This document shows positions 52,093 to 62,950 of a DNA stretch of 64,000 nucleotides, piece by piece. This DNA is from Candidatus Vallotiella sp. (ex Adelges kitamiensis) (GTDB lineage: Bacteria > Pseudomonadota > Gammaproteobacteria > Burkholderiales > Burkholderiaceae). A model generated the notes under the pieces. That model saw only the letters and a program-made list of their open reading frames with translations, searched no databases and was not told the DNA's origin. A program made the position numbers and the translations under genes. Within the stretch, counting starts at the first letter, position 1. Each line of letters begins with the position of its first letter. The stretch covers positions 1 to 64,000 of the forward strand of contig NZ_CP080504.1 of NCBI RefSeq assembly GCF_020342435.1, given 5' to 3'.

Positions 52093-53424
52093 ATGGCAAT
52101 CAAGATCCGAAAACTCGATTCCTCTGATGCTAGTTTCAAGACAGCGTTAGCAGCCGTTCTTGCATTTGAGACAAGTGAAGACGAAGCAATTGAACGTTTA
52201 GTCGCACAGATTTTAGCTGATGTAAAATCACGTGGTGATGCGGCTGTGCTAGAATACACTAAGCGTTTCGATCGGCTTAATATTGAAAATATTGCATCTC
52301 TAGAGTTACCAACTGCTCGGCTACGATTAGCACTAGATGCGCTGGATCCCAAGCAACGCGTAGCGTTAGAAGCGGCGGCAGAACGCATTCGGACGTATCA
52401 CGATAAACAAAAAATAGAGTGTGGCAGCCATAGCTGGCAATATACCGAGATGGATGGAACAGTGCTCGGCCAAAAAGTTACACCGCTGGATTACGTCGGA
52501 ATATATGTTCCAGGCGGCAAAGCCGCCTATCCCTCTTCGGTATTAATGAATGCGATTCCGGCGCGCGTGGCTGGCGTGCAAGAAATCGTGATGGTAGTGC
52601 CGACGCCGGATGGCGTCGTCAATGATCTTGTGCTAGCTGCTGCGCTACTCAGTGGTGTAGATAGAGTATTCAGCATCGGTGGCGCCCAGGCTATCGGTGC
52701 ACTCGCATACGGTACAAATACGATCCCAGCTGTGGATAAGATCTCCGGGCCGGGAAATGCCTACGTTTCTGCTGCTAAAAAGCAAGTATTTGGTACGGTC
52801 GGCATTGATATGATTGCGGGTCCATCAGAGATATTAGTGTTATGCGATGGCACTACGAATCCGAATTGGGTCGCAATGGATCTATTTGCGCAGGCTGAAC
52901 ACGATGAACTTTCGCAGTCGATTCTATTATGTCCGGATGCCACATTCATACGGCGAGTCGAGGAGGTGATTGATCAATTAATCTTAACAATGCCCCGGCG
53001 GGATGTGATCATCCATTCGTTGCAGAATCGCGGTGCGTTGATTAAGGTCCGGGATATGACTGAAGCATGTGCGATCGCTAATAATATCGCACCGGAGCAT
53101 TTAGAAGTATCGGCAAGCAACCCACATAAATGGGCGCAGCATATTCGCCATGCTGGCGCAATATTCCTAGGTCGCTACTCTAGTGAGAGTATCGGAGACT
53201 ATTGCGCGGGCCCGAACCACGTACTGCCGACTTCCCGTACCGCGCGGTTTTCATCCTCGTTAGGCGTATATGACTTTCTAAAGCGCTCCAGCATAATTGA
53301 AGTGAGCCCTGAAGGGGCACAGATGCTAGGTGAAATTGCTTCAGAACTCGCGTATGGTGAGGGATTACAGGCCCATGCAGTCAGTGCTGAATATAGGATG
53401 AGACCCATAACTAATCGCGCCTGA
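52093..53424 (+). CDS. hisD: Histidinol dehydrogenase
   Basis: HisD is a zinc enzyme that oxidises histidinol to histidine in two steps. It has 443 residues with [20 protein letters not shown] (about residues 139-158), [10 protein letters not shown] (about 216-225), the [11 protein letters not shown] segment, and the catalytic [10 protein letters not shown] (about 335-344). The [16 protein letters not shown] motif (about 374-389) holds a zinc ligand. AAAGGACTCAC precedes the ATG. It is 75 bases after hisG. Confidence 0.97.
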   Translation: MAIKIRKLDSSDASFKTALAAVLAFETSEDEAIERLVAQILADVKSRGDAAVLEYTKRFDRLNIENIASLELPTARLRLALDALDPKQRVALEAAAERIRTYHDKQKIECGSHSWQYTEMDGTVLGQKVTPLDYVGIYVPGGKAAYPSSVLMNAIPARVAGVQEIVMVVPTPDGVVNDLVLAAALLSGVDRVFSIGGAQAIGALAYGTNTIPAVDKISGPGNAYVSAAKKQVFGTVGIDMIAGPSEILVLCDGTTNPNWVAMDLFAQAEHDELSQSILLCPDATFIRRVEEVIDQLILTMPRRDVIIHSLQNRGALIKVRDMTEACAIANNIAPEHLEVSASNPHKWAQHIRHAGAIFLGRYSSESIGDYCAGPNHVLPTSRTARFSSSLGVYDFLKRSSIIEVSPEGAQMLGEIASELAYGEGLQAHAVSAEYRMRPITNRA

Positions 53425-53450
53425 GGCGTAGGACAGCTGGACATTAGACT

Positions 53451-54521
53451 ATGACGATGCCCCGGGACGTTATTCGTGCAGATGTGCTTTCGCTAACGAG
53501 CTATCCAGTACCGAATTCCGTTGGTTTTATTAAGCTTGATGCTATGGAAAATCCCTATACTCTACCCTGGCCGCTTCAGGAACAACTTGGCGAACGGCTT
53601 GCGCGAGTTGCGTTAAACCGCTACCCACTGCCGCGCCCAAGCCTGTTACTAGACAAGCTAAAGTACACGATGCAGGTACCGGATGATTGTGACATACTTT
53701 TAGGTAACGGCTCAGATGAGTTGATCAATCTGATTGCAACAGCGTGCGCAAAATCAGGAGCTAAAATCTTGGCGCCAGTACCTAGCTTCGTGATGTATTC
53801 GATATCAGCAGTGCTTGCTCATGTGGAATTTATTGGTGTGCCCCTAAATGTTGATTTTACACTAGACGTGGCAGCAATGCTGGAAGCCATCACTGCGTAC
53901 CAACCTTCGGTAATTTATCTGTCTTACCCCAATAATCCAACTGGTACGCTGTTTGATGACGCAGATATTGAGCAGATCGTGCGCACGGCTAACCGCTCTC
54001 TAGTAGTCATCGACGAAGCATACCAACTATTCGCTCAGCGAACCTGGATGTCTAGGACTAACGAATTTGATAATGTAGTAGTCATGCGCACTGTCTCCAA
54101 GTTAGGTTTGGCTGGCATCCGGCTTGGCTATCTAGTTGGTTTGCCAGATTGGATTAGAGAATTTGACAAAGTACGTCCTCCCTACAATATTAATGTTCTA
54201 ACGCAGTCAACAGTCGATTTTATGCTTGATCACCTGAATGTGCTTGAAGCGCAGGCTGCTAAATCTCGTGCCGAACGCGAACGGCTTGCTGAAGCGATCA
54301 GCTTATTGTCAGGCGCTCATGTGTTTCCAAGTTCAGCAAACTTTTTGCTAGTGCGTGTTTCGGATGCCGACATGGTATTCGAGGCACTACTTAGCGCATG
54401 GATTCTAATCAAAAACATGAGTAAAATGCATCCGTTGCTGGGTGAGTGCGTGCGGATTACAATTGGCACACCAGATGAAAATGCAAGACTGCTGACTGTA
54501 TTGAAAAGTATTCAACTTTAA
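53451..54521 (+). CDS. hisC: Histidinol-phosphate aminotransferase
   Basis: HisC is a fold-type I PLP aminotransferase converting imidazole-acetol phosphate to histidinol phosphate. It has 356 residues with the LGNGSDELI cofactor loop (about residues 84-92), [10 protein letters not shown] (about 163-172), the aspartate in [10 protein letters not shown] (about 190-199) and the PLP lysine in [14 protein letters not shown] (about 218-231). In-frame ATGs occur at 53451 and 53457. The order hisD-hisC-hisB is standard. Confidence 0.96.
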   Translation: MTMPRDVIRADVLSLTSYPVPNSVGFIKLDAMENPYTLPWPLQEQLGERLARVALNRYPLPRPSLLLDKLKYTMQVPDDCDILLGNGSDELINLIATACAKSGAKILAPVPSFVMYSISAVLAHVEFIGVPLNVDFTLDVAAMLEAITAYQPSVIYLSYPNNPTGTLFDDADIEQIVRTANRSLVVIDEAYQLFAQRTWMSRTNEFDNVVVMRTVSKLGLAGIRLGYLVGLPDWIREFDKVRPPYNINVLTQSTVDFMLDHLNVLEAQAAKSRAERERLAEAISLLSGAHVFPSSANFLLVRVSDADMVFEALLSAWILIKNMSKMHPLLGECVRITIGTPDENARLLTVLKSIQL

Positions 54522-54570
54522 TTTTTCGCGAGTTGCAGTTTAACTGTATCTATTATTTTCAGGAACATCT

Positions 54571-55158
54571 ATGCGTATTGCGGAAGTCGTGCGTAACACA
54601 CGCGAAACGCAGATCCGAGTTAAAGTTAATCTGGATGGCACGGGCCAAAAAAAGTTAAGCACCGGAGTATCATTTCTTGATCACATGTTAGATCAGATTG
54701 CTTGCCACGGCTTACTCGATCTTGAGGTTGATGCGCTGGGCGATTATCACATCGATGACCATCATACAGTTGAGGACATTGGTATAACAATAGGCCAGGC
54801 TGTTGCCAACGCAATCGCCGATTGTAAAGGTATTCGCCGCTATGGCTACGCTTATGTACTACTTGATGAAGCATTGTCCCGCGCTGTTATTGATTTTTCC
54901 GGGCGCCCAGGACTAAATTTTCATATTCCGTTTACGCGTGGGCGGGTCGGTAACTTTGATGTTGATCTAATAAGTGAATTTTTTCGGGGATTTGTTAATC
55001 ATGCTAGCGTCACGCTGCATATTGACAACTTGCGTGGCGTGAATGCACATCATCAAATTGAAACTGCATTCAAAGCGTTCGCTCGGGCGCTACGCATGGC
55101 TATCGAGATCGATGAACGTTCAGCCAGTCAAATACCATCGACTAAGGGTAGTCTATAA
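54571..55158 (+). CDS. hisB: Imidazoleglycerol-phosphate dehydratase
   Basis: HisB removes water from imidazole glycerol phosphate. It is the monofunctional form (195 residues, no phosphatase domain). The metal-binding histidine motifs are [14 protein letters not shown] (about residues 34-47), [11 protein letters not shown] (about 63-73) and the second set [18 protein letters not shown] (about 159-176). TCAGGAAC precedes the ATG. A 330-base gap follows, splitting the his operon. Confidence 0.97.
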   Translation: MRIAEVVRNTRETQIRVKVNLDGTGQKKLSTGVSFLDHMLDQIACHGLLDLEVDALGDYHIDDHHTVEDIGITIGQAVANAIADCKGIRRYGYAYVLLDEALSRAVIDFSGRPGLNFHIPFTRGRVGNFDVDLISEFFRGFVNHASVTLHIDNLRGVNAHHQIETAFKAFARALRMAIEIDERSASQIPSTKGSL

Positions 55159-55487
55159 AATACGTTAATATTATTAATTCCTAAAGATAATCAAGTGTTT
55201 TTAGAGACCAGGCCTAGAACTGAACTATGCGCGAAGAAAATTGCGCTGGAGAAAGAGATGTAAGAATATAGTTGCATCGATACTAATGATCCGTATCATC
55301 TCAGTATCTGCCTCACTTAGACAGTGTATTATTTATTCTTTGATATTAGTGTACGATAAATTACTCTACTAATATGGCTTGAGTGAAAAAATTAAACATC
55401 ACTACTTAGATAGTGATGTGCGCAGTATATAGTAATGCCACTATGCCACTCGGATCTTTAGAAGATATGTATTAGAAGTTGATTCTT
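55159..55487. other. Spacer inside the his operon with a strong hairpin (55396-55419)
   Basis: Burkholderia has marC between hisB and hisH; I see no trace of its reading frame in these 330 bases. ACATCACTA (55396-55404) is perfectly inverted as TAGTGATGT (55411-55419) around a CTTAGA loop. On the minus strand this stem is followed by a T-rich tail (TTTAATTTTTTC), so it looks like an intrinsic terminator facing against the his genes. hisH may have its own promoter here, but none is clear. Confidence 0.55.
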
Positions 55488-56129
55488 ATGAAAACCTTGA
55501 TAGCAATTGTTGACTACGGGATGGGCAACCTGCGCTCAGTTCGGCAGGCTATATTGCATGTAGATCCAGGAGCTGATGTAGAGGTGGTCAGTACTGCGAA
55601 CAAGATACGTGCGGCGCATCGCGTGGTGCTGCCCGGACAGGGTGCAATGCGCGATTGCATGACATACTTAACTGCTTCTAAGCTTCAGGACGCAGTATTA
55701 GATGCAACACGTACTAAACCTATCTTAGGCGTTTGTGTAGGTGAGCAGATGCTGTTCGACTATAGCGAAGAAGCCAACACGAAAAGCCTAGGAGTACTGG
55801 GTGGTAAGTGTATGCGCTTTCAACTGGATGGCAAGCTACAAGACGACGGCTCGCGCTTTAAGATACCGCATATGGGCTGGAACCGAGTTCGGCAGACTAA
55901 GACCCACCCGCTATGGGATGGAATCGCTGATGAAAGCTTCTTTTATTTCGTGCACAGCTATTATGTAGTGCCGAATGACATATCTGATTCCGCGGGGGAA
56001 ACCGTGTATGGTGCACCGTTTATGTCTGCAGTGGCACGAGATAATATTTTTGCTACTCAGTTCCATCCTGAAAAAAGCTCGGAAGCAGGGCTACAGTTGT
56101 ATCGAAATTTTATCCGGTGGAATCCATGA
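55488..56129 (+). CDS. hisH: Imidazole glycerol phosphate synthase, glutamine amidotransferase subunit
   Basis: HisH supplies ammonia from glutamine to HisF. The ATG at 55488 ([20 protein letters not shown]) gives 213 residues; a TTG three codons earlier is also in frame. The catalytic cysteine is in [10 protein letters not shown] (about residues 79-88), where most relatives have CxGxQ, and the His-Glu pair is in QFHPEKS (about 192-198). A 130-base spacer separates it from hisA. Confidence 0.96.
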   Translation: MKTLIAIVDYGMGNLRSVRQAILHVDPGADVEVVSTANKIRAAHRVVLPGQGAMRDCMTYLTASKLQDAVLDATRTKPILGVCVGEQMLFDYSEEANTKSLGVLGGKCMRFQLDGKLQDDGSRFKIPHMGWNRVRQTKTHPLWDGIADESFFYFVHSYYVVPNDISDSAGETVYGAPFMSAVARDNIFATQFHPEKSSEAGLQLYRNFIRWNP

Positions 56130-56259
56130 TTTAGCCAGTATTTTTCTTTCGCTGGGGCGCTAGCAAGTACAGACTAAGACTAGCTAATTACTTATATTTA
56201 AATAATGGCTTAAATACGCCATCAAACTAAACTTTCCTCTACACTGCAAACTTATAATT

Positions 56260-57018
56260 ATGTTGCTTATCCCGGCTATCGATCTGCATGACGGCCAATG
56301 TGTGCGCCTAAAACAAGGTAATATAAATCAGGTAACAGTCTTTTCTGATGACCCAGCGGCTATGGCTCGCCATTGGGTCGAAAACGGTGCACGCCGACTG
56401 CATCTGGTTGACCTAAACGGAGCGTTTGCTGGTGAGCCAAAGAACGTAGGGGCGATTAGATCAATCATTAATGAAATTGGTGATGAGGTTCCGATACAGC
56501 TTGGTGGCGGGATTCGCGATCTTAATACAATCGAACGGTATCTAGACGATGGATTATCATATGTAATTATTGGTACCGCTTCCGTGAAGAATCCTGAATT
56601 CCTTCGGGATGCATGTGATGCGTTCGGTGGCCATATTATTGTCGGGCTAGATGCAAAAAATAGAAAAGTAGCCACGGATGGCTGGAGCAAGCTGACAGAG
56701 TATGAGGTAGTTGACCTAGCACGCCAAGCCCAATGTTATGGCGTTGAAGCAATTATATATACCGATATCGGCCGTGATGGCATGTTGCAAGGAATTAATA
56801 TTCCAGAAACCGTACGTCTTGCGCAAGCGCTTAAAATTCCAGTGATTGCTAGCGGGGGCTTGTCGAAGCTAACCGACATTGACGCTCTATGCGCTGTTGA
56901 AAAAGACGGAATTGATGGGGTAATTTGCGGGCGCGCGATCTATTCTGGAGAGCTGGATTTTACCGCTGCACAGAATCTTGCCGATTCGATATGCGAGAGT
57001 ACAGCGAATAAAGCTTAG
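56260..57018 (+). CDS. hisA: ProFAR isomerase
   Basis: HisA isomerises the ProFAR aminoaldose to the aminoketose. The 252-residue TIM barrel starts [20 protein letters not shown] with the catalytic aspartate at position 8. The second catalytic aspartate is in YTDIGRDGM (about residues 167-175), and the phosphate loops are LGGGIRD and ASGGLS. It pairs with hisF 62 bases downstream. Confidence 0.97.
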   Translation: MLLIPAIDLHDGQCVRLKQGNINQVTVFSDDPAAMARHWVENGARRLHLVDLNGAFAGEPKNVGAIRSIINEIGDEVPIQLGGGIRDLNTIERYLDDGLSYVIIGTASVKNPEFLRDACDAFGGHIIVGLDAKNRKVATDGWSKLTEYEVVDLARQAQCYGVEAIIYTDIGRDGMLQGINIPETVRLAQALKIPVIASGGLSKLTDIDALCAVEKDGIDGVICGRAIYSGELDFTAAQNLADSICESTANKA

Positions 57019-57080
57019 ACGCTTACATAGTAATATATGCCTGCTAAGCATATGCCTTTCACTTTTTAGCATTTACTTTT

Positions 57081-57854
57081 ATGGTTTTACCGAAACGCAT
57101 TATCCCATGTCTTGATGTATTTGCGGGACGCGTTGTCAAGGGCGTTAATTTTGTCGAGCTGCGAGATGCTGGTGATCCGGTTGAAATCGCACGCCGCTAT
57201 GACGAACAAAGAGCTGACGAACTTACGTTTCTAGATATTACCGCAACATCTGACGAGCGAGACTTGATCCTCCCAATTATTGAATCGGTTGCCGCGCAGG
57301 TATTTATTCCGCTGACAGTTGGTGGTGGCGTGCGTACCGTCGGGGACGTACGACGATTGCTTAACGCGGGTGCTGACAAGGTTAGTATAAATTCTACTGC
57401 AGTAGCTAATCCACAGTTCGTCCAAGAGGTAAGCCAGCGATATGGTTCCCAGTGTATTGTTATTGCGATCGACGCAAAGTGGGTCAGCAATTCGCATGAG
57501 ACTCCACGTTGGGAAGTCTTTACGCATAGCGGTTGCAGGGCAACTGGGCTCGATGCCATACAATGGGCATATCAGATGGCGAAATTTGGAGCTGGGGAGA
57601 TCTTACTAACTAGTATGGATCGGGATGGTACTAAAAAAGGATTTGATCTAGCTCTCACGCGCATGGTATCGAACGCAGTACCGGTACCAATTATCGCCTC
57701 TGGCGGGGTAGGTTCTCTACAACATCTAGCTGAAGGGGTTACTGATGGCTGTGCAGATGCAGTATTAGCTGCTAGTATTTTCCACTATGGAGAGTACACG
57801 GTAGGCGATGCGAAAAAGTTTATGGCCGAACGTGGTATTACAGTAAGACAGTAA
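57081..57854 (+). CDS. hisF: Imidazole glycerol phosphate synthase, cyclase subunit
   Basis: HisF closes the imidazole ring and releases AICAR. It has 257 residues. The catalytic aspartates are in [14 protein letters not shown] (about residues 8-21) and VIAIDAKWV (about 127-135). Phosphate-binding segments are VGGGVR (about 81-86) and IASGGVGS (about 203-210). Its TAA overlaps the hisI ATG by one base. It forms a heterodimer with HisH. Confidence 0.97.
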   Translation: MVLPKRIIPCLDVFAGRVVKGVNFVELRDAGDPVEIARRYDEQRADELTFLDITATSDERDLILPIIESVAAQVFIPLTVGGGVRTVGDVRRLLNAGADKVSINSTAVANPQFVQEVSQRYGSQCIVIAIDAKWVSNSHETPRWEVFTHSGCRATGLDAIQWAYQMAKFGAGEILLTSMDRDGTKKGFDLALTRMVSNAVPVPIIASGGVGSLQHLAEGVTDGCADAVLAASIFHYGEYTVGDAKKFMAERGITVRQ

Positions 57855-58255
57855 TGAATAGCAAAAATTGGTTAGATAAAGTAAAGTGGGATGCAAATGG
57901 CTTAGTTCCCGTAATTGTCCAGCAAGAGCTAAGTAATGATGTATTAATGTTTGCATGGATGAACCGCGAAGCATTGCTCAAAACGCTTGAGCTAGAGCGC
58001 GCTGTTTACTTTTCTCGTTCGCGTAACAAGCTATGGTTCAAGGGTGAAGTGTCTGGCCATTTACAGTACGTACGTGAAGTACGGCTTGACTGCGATCAAG
58101 ATGTTGTTCTATTAAAGATAGAACAGATATCTAATATTGCCTGCCATACTGGTCGGCATTCGTGTTTTTTTTGGAAATTTAAAGGCTCTCTAGACAGGGG
58201 TAACTGGGTATCAGTTGATCCCGTATTGAAAGATCCAGAGAACATTTATCTATGA
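57854..58255 (+). CDS. hisI: Phosphoribosyl-AMP cyclohydrolase
   Basis: HisI opens the adenine ring of PR-AMP. It has 133 residues, with [18 protein letters not shown] (about residues 29-46), the metal-binding [14 protein letters not shown] (about 79-92) and [10 protein letters not shown] (about 97-106) cysteines. It is a stand-alone enzyme, with hisE a separate gene overlapping by four bases. A run of eight T (58165-58172) lies in the cysteine motif region. Confidence 0.97.
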   Translation: MNSKNWLDKVKWDANGLVPVIVQQELSNDVLMFAWMNREALLKTLELERAVYFSRSRNKLWFKGEVSGHLQYVREVRLDCDQDVVLLKIEQISNIACHTGRHSCFFWKFKGSLDRGNWVSVDPVLKDPENIYL

Positions 58256-58641
58256 CTTATCATACTCAACCTACATTAGATAGGACGTCTAGTGGTTTGC
58301 AGGATAACCATACCCAACTTGACGTTTTGATGCGACTTGCAGCAACGATTGACAGTCGCAAGACAGGCGATCCCAAGGCTTCTTATGTTGCACAACTTTT
58401 TCATAAGGGCGCCAATGCAATTCTGAAAAAAGTTGGCGAAGAAGCTATTGAAGTCGTGATGGCAGCAAAAGATGCTTGCTTTAATAATTCGAGTGTAACG
58501 CTGGTGAATGAGGTAGCCGATCTATGGTTCCATTGTCTTGTAATGCTATCGTATTATGGTGTTGGGCTCCATGATGTTCTAACTGAGTTACAATGTCGCG
58601 AAGGCTTATCGGGCATTGAAGAAAAAGCTTTGCGTAAGTGA
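58252..58641 (+). CDS. hisE: Phosphoribosyl-ATP pyrophosphatase
   Basis: HisE hydrolyses PR-ATP to PR-AMP. It has 129 residues; the MazG-like core begins about residue 24. The family motif [18 protein letters not shown] (about 58-75) and [14 protein letters not shown] (about 84-97) carry the acidic metal ligands. The first 20 residues are variable in the family. The ATG overlaps the hisI stop (ATGA). It is the last surviving gene of the his operon. Confidence 0.96.
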   Translation: MTYHTQPTLDRTSSGLQDNHTQLDVLMRLAATIDSRKTGDPKASYVAQLFHKGANAILKKVGEEAIEVVMAAKDACFNNSSVTLVNEVADLWFHCLVMLSYYGVGLHDVLTELQCREGLSGIEEKALRK

Positions 58642-59119
58642 GGAGCGGTATTGTGAAACTCCCTGCGGTCAGAGAGTTCCATTACGTTACATTTTATAAA
58701 AAATACCGTAGTTTAGATAAACTATAAGTCTGAGTTGAGCTGGTTGTGTAAGAGAAAGCACTCATTGCTTAGACTTTATTATGATAAAGTCTTCAAAGCA
58801 TATAGTGTGATATAAAGCTCTTAAGTATCGTTTATAGTTTATTCCTATAAATCCAGATCTAGCGATAATAAAATCGTAAAGAGATTTTACTATACGTGAC
58901 TGTTAGAGCATCTAAAATCTATCTCACAGAGATCCTATGGGATCTCTTCTATTAATTTATTTTTGAGAGGCTATCGACTACTACTATATAAATTAATATT
59001 ATTAGTGACTTAATCGATGATTAAAAAAATGGTAATTATAGCCAGTTGTAGCTTTATTTAAAAGATGATTAGCATAACTTATCACTAATTATGCTCAATA
59101 TAAATTTGTCTAATCTTTG
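58642..59119. other. Spacer after hisE (expected tatABC position) with a hairpin at 58928-58947
   Basis: In Burkholderia hisE is followed by a HIT-family gene and tatA-tatB-tatC. I see no recognisable part of these in the 478 bases. AGAGATCC (58928-58935) pairs perfectly with GGATCTCT (58940-58947) around a TATG loop and is followed by TCTATTAATTTATTTTT. This would serve as the terminator of the his transcript or is a leftover from a deleted gene. Confidence 0.5.
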
Positions 59120-60294
59120 CTAGGGTAGAGGTAAGCGCCTGCTAATCTTTACGTTGATGTCTATTTCGCAAGATCTGTGCCGCAAATGTACTTTGGCAAC
59201 CGCACCCGTCTTAATTAGAGTGATTACGTTAATTACTTGCTGTATCTGAAATATTTTCATCGCTGACTTTCATAAGAATATCGCCTAGTTTGATTACTAG
59301 CTTTATCCGCCCGCCAGCCCACCAGGTAACATTCTTAAACAATCACGCCAGATTTTTGCCTCAAACTAAATAATTTAGTTATTTCCGGCCTCACTTTCTT
59401 AAGTTCGACCCCGATCCAGCCCCGCATTACTGCCCCCGTTTTGATGATACCATCAAGCACACTGTAGGCTGTCGATACTAGACTAGCAAAACCTATTCCT
59501 AGCGAGCCGCTGCTACGAGAATAAATGCGGTATTAATTCCAAGCAAGTGACTATTTATATCAACTAATACGCCTCCAGAATTTCTCTAGATTAATCAATG
59601 TATTAGTTTAAATAAAGTTTTAGAATGTGTTAATCCTTGAATGATTACCCCCGAGTGCGTTGATAATATGCATTGTAACTGTTTGAAGACTCTAAACGGA
59701 TTTCCAATTGCTAGAACAGGTTGCCCACGCGTGTATTTTCATCCGTATAAGCGTAATTTTAGGCAAATTAGATAGAGAAATCTTAAGGACTGCTAAATCT
59801 GTTTCTGGATCTACTCCAATAATTTTAGCATTTGCTATACGTCTATCGGAAAAGGAAACTTTGATTTTATCGGTGTCATCTACTACGCGCTGGTTTGTTA
59901 AAATATAGTCTTCCGAACTTAGAATAACTCCGGAACTAAGATTATCTGCTAGCTCCTGATGTTTGTTCTCATAATTATCTTCCTCGAAGATAATAGCGAA
60001 ATAATTGGTTATTAGGGCGCTGCCCTAACATCTAAGAACTATCTTTTCTAGTAAATATATTGACTACAGCAAGTAATGCACGCTAGGCAGTGTCTGAATA
60101 TGATGTAACTAGTTGTCCGCAGCTGCAATACTTGGGGCAACTTTCTATCGCGTGACGATTATGGACGTTAGATATTGCCTAAGGTTACTTTCTTCGAGCG
60201 GCAGCCAGTTCGGCTTTAGAGTCGATACAATAAACACAAACGCAAGCAGTACCGTTACCGCTTGCGTAAAAAATAGCTAAAAGCGTCTTAGCAT
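59120..60294 (-). pseudogene. degQ: Decayed DegQ/HtrA-type periplasmic serine protease
   Basis: Reading the minus strand from an ATG at 60294 gives MLRRF, then TAG where relatives have Trp, then LFFTQAVTVLLAFVFIVSTL and KPNWLP, an HtrA-type membrane anchor. About 120 codons on, GVILSSEDYILTNQRVVDD matches the catalytic-histidine motif (GVIVSxxGYILTNxHVVD), but His is Arg. DPETDLAVLKI follows. Later pieces in shifting frames are QTVTMHIINALGGNH, SGGVLVDINSHLLGINTA (the catalytic-serine region), GSLGIGFASLVSTAYSVLDG, RGWIGVE and, just before the TAG at 59120, SRRLPLP. There are several stops and frameshifts but little net loss of length (about 390 codons). It is certainly non-functional. Confidence 0.9.
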
Positions 60295-62255
60295 TAGGGC
60301 TTATAGAGCTAGCATAGAAAAAATACTTTGGATTTGAAAGGGTTTGTAGAAACTTCCTATTCCTATAGCTATTGCTCTAAATCCCTACAGTTCGCAAGTT
60401 TAATATCTGCTGTCAGATGGAGAAAAACTTTGTAAGCATTACTGCTTATGCCCTACTTTTCGAGAGAGTGATCGATTATGAAATTAACATAGTAGACTCG
60501 TGCCTTTTACCTCTTTCTCCTAGAAAGAGGTAATAAAACTATGAGACTAGAAATATAGGTAGGTGAGTGCTTTAATCCAGAATAATGTTAACTTGTTAAC
60601 CTATTAATTGACACTAATAGATAATTATTTAGAGTTGAGGCATGATATGCGTCCTTTAGTACGACACTAAATTAGCTAGTACGACATAGAAAGACACTAT
60701 GTCAATATGATCTAGATTGCTAAGATCTATTTTTGGAGTAGAGTATTTTATCTTTTATCTTATTACCTACTTAGTAGTGGAGGTAGGTTTGTATATATAT
60801 GGACTCATCGCTATGTCTTGAGCATTATGTTATGTAACTCCGTAGAGCTAATAGGAGCGATATCTTTAGAGATTATCTGTATTTGATAGCTAAAAGCTAA
60901 CTAAATTAAGCTATATTAATATCCTAACTAAAAATCGGTATTAAATCAGATAGGAACAGTAGTGAAGCATGTTAAGTATACACGATGCATTAATAGTATC
61001 AAACGCTAGAGTCATATGTAGCGTACGCATAAATTTCGCGCAACGTCTATTTTGATCCCTATTAAGTACAAACAAGATACAGTGTCGCGCTGTACGAATT
61101 TATGCTGCTCAACCCTGATATAGAAGAATTTTACAAGACGAGCTGTAGTCTAAGTTTGCCTATAAAACGATTTTATCCACTATAGGTGCTTGCCTGAAGA
61201 CGGGATCTCCTCAGATTATATTATCTATTTGCTTAAAACTATCTTTGGTTGTCCGAAGCAACTATGTCAATATCAATGTTACATTGAGCTATTTTTTATG
61301 TTTAAAGTGATAAAAATCTGCTAGATAGCACTTGATTCAAGCTTCGTATTGATCAAATTTATATGCTTTTTTATTTAGTTTAATGCGATTGTGTTCTTTA
61401 AAAGCAACGCGTATACATAATACGCGAGAGATGCTAATCGAAAGTATACTAGTCTAAGAAATACGACCATATTCCACTCAATCTGGCATGGAATACTAAG
61501 TCTTTGTAGGCTATTTATAGTGATACTGCTCGAATTAATCAGCTCAATCACAGCCTGTACTGAGCCAAAATTAGCTAGTTACGCCTCCTGCTAGTGTCCT
61601 CTCAATAATTAGCGTTAAACTCAAGTACTAGCGCATTGTTATTATAGTGGTATTTTTACCTGTGTTTTATAGGGTAACGTAATCTACGTCTAGACAAGTT
61701 TATTCTTCATCATCTATATTTTTTTATTAATTCTTCTATGAGATCTTTATGGTTCTCTCTTTATTGTTTTCTTCCAGATACCACCCTTTCTCATCACTCG
61801 GCCTATATCTTTAGCTATAAGTGTAATCGCGTAGACTTACTAATACATTTAAATTTTTCCTAAAACTGCTAACCTTCTTTAGCCTACACTTATTTTCTTA
61901 TTCTTATAAGTGCGTAACTTTCAAACGAAATTTTATATTCATGAACGATTACATTCCTAATACACACGAGTAGTGGAGCGTGTTGCGCTGTTCATGGCAT
62001 CAGATGTGGAATTTATCAAAAATAATGATGAAAGCATTAAGGTAACTTACACATTAAATGGTTTTACCAAGATGATGATTAGAAAATCTTCTCAATAAAC
62101 TATGATGCGCTTGTTTCTTAAAAAGCTGGCCCTATGCGCCAGGAAACCTGCGTACTGATTTAAGAAAACACGCGATTAGCGTGTTTAGACTGGATAGTAA
62201 ACAAGAGCGGCGCGACTTTTTCTATCTAGTTCTTTAGTTTTTTAAGGAAAGTAAA
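60295..62255. other. Two-kilobase eroded region (expected petABC position) with hairpins
   Basis: Burkholderia has petA-petB-petC (cytochrome bc1) between this degQ locus and sspA. I could not recognise Rieske CTHLGC/CPCHG, cytochrome b or c1 CxxCH motifs in any frame. The DNA is very AT-rich with dense stops. Two perfect hairpins stand out: ACCTCTTTCT/AGAAAGAGGT with a CCT loop (60509-60531) and AAACACGC/GCGTGTTT with a GATTA loop (62166-62186). The second lies 70 bases before sspA and may be an old terminator or part of its leader. Confidence 0.55.
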
Positions 62256-62867
62256 ATGATGGTTTTGTATTCCGGCACTACCTGCCCATTCTCCCAGCGT
62301 TGCCGGTTAGTGCTGTTCGAAAAGGGCATGGATTTTGAGATCCGTGATGTTGATCTGTTTAAAAAACCGGCGGATATATTAGTAATGAATCCGTATGAAC
62401 AGGTACCAATTTTAGTGGAGCGCGACCTAATCCTATACGAGTCAAACATCATTAATGAGTATATCGACGAGCGCTTCCCTCATCCACAATTAATGCCTGC
62501 TGATCCAGTTCAGCGTGCCCGTGCACGCCTATTCCTTCTCAATTTTGAGAAAGAGTTATTCGTACACGTTAACGCGCTCGAGCACGAAAAAAGAAAGATA
62601 GCTGAGAAAGTATATGAACGCGCGCGCGTAAAGATTCGCGATCGGTTGACACAACTCACGCCGATTTTCGTTAAGAATAAGTATATGTTGGGAGAGGATT
62701 TCTCGATGCTCGACGTCGCGATTGCACCATTATTGTGGCGCCTAGATCATTATGGTATCGAACTATCTAAAAATGCGGCGCCACTTATGAAATATGCAGA
62801 ACGCATTTTTAGCCGGCCTGCCTATATTGAAGCGTTGACGCCATCTGAAAAAATTATGCGTCGTTAA
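62256..62867 (+). CDS. sspA: Stringent starvation protein A
   Basis: SspA is a glutathione-transferase-fold protein that binds RNA polymerase holoenzyme and adjusts transcription during starvation. The 203-residue protein begins MMVLYSGTTCPFSQRCRLVL and contains NPYEQVPILVERDLILYESN (about residues 46-65) and the conserved LLWRLDHYGIELSKNAAPLM (about 161-180). It lacks GST catalytic activity in known members. TTAAGGAAAG precedes the tandem ATGs. It is remarkably well conserved despite decayed surroundings and is cotranscribed with sspB. Confidence 0.96.
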   Translation: MMVLYSGTTCPFSQRCRLVLFEKGMDFEIRDVDLFKKPADILVMNPYEQVPILVERDLILYESNIINEYIDERFPHPQLMPADPVQRARARLFLLNFEKELFVHVNALEHEKRKIAEKVYERARVKIRDRLTQLTPIFVKNKYMLGEDFSMLDVAIAPLLWRLDHYGIELSKNAAPLMKYAERIFSRPAYIEALTPSEKIMRR

Positions 62868-62950
62868 GTGACAACAGGCCCGTGTCCTTAACCGCTAATT
62901 GCAGATGTGGTGCCTGCGTGTCAGGCGCCATACACAGAGTTTCATAAAAA

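Noticed and set aside
59708-59908. 66-residue plus-strand frame
   Set aside because: It lies antisense to the degQ pseudogene; the minus-strand reading explains the sequence.
60245-60268. Inverted repeat ACGCAAGC...GCTTGCGT
   Set aside because: It lies in the part of the degQ pseudogene that encoded the membrane anchor (TQAV...LLAF), so the symmetry is most likely a coincidence of codons.
62234-62452. 72-residue minus-strand frame over the sspA start
   Set aside because: Antisense of the well-conserved SspA coding region.
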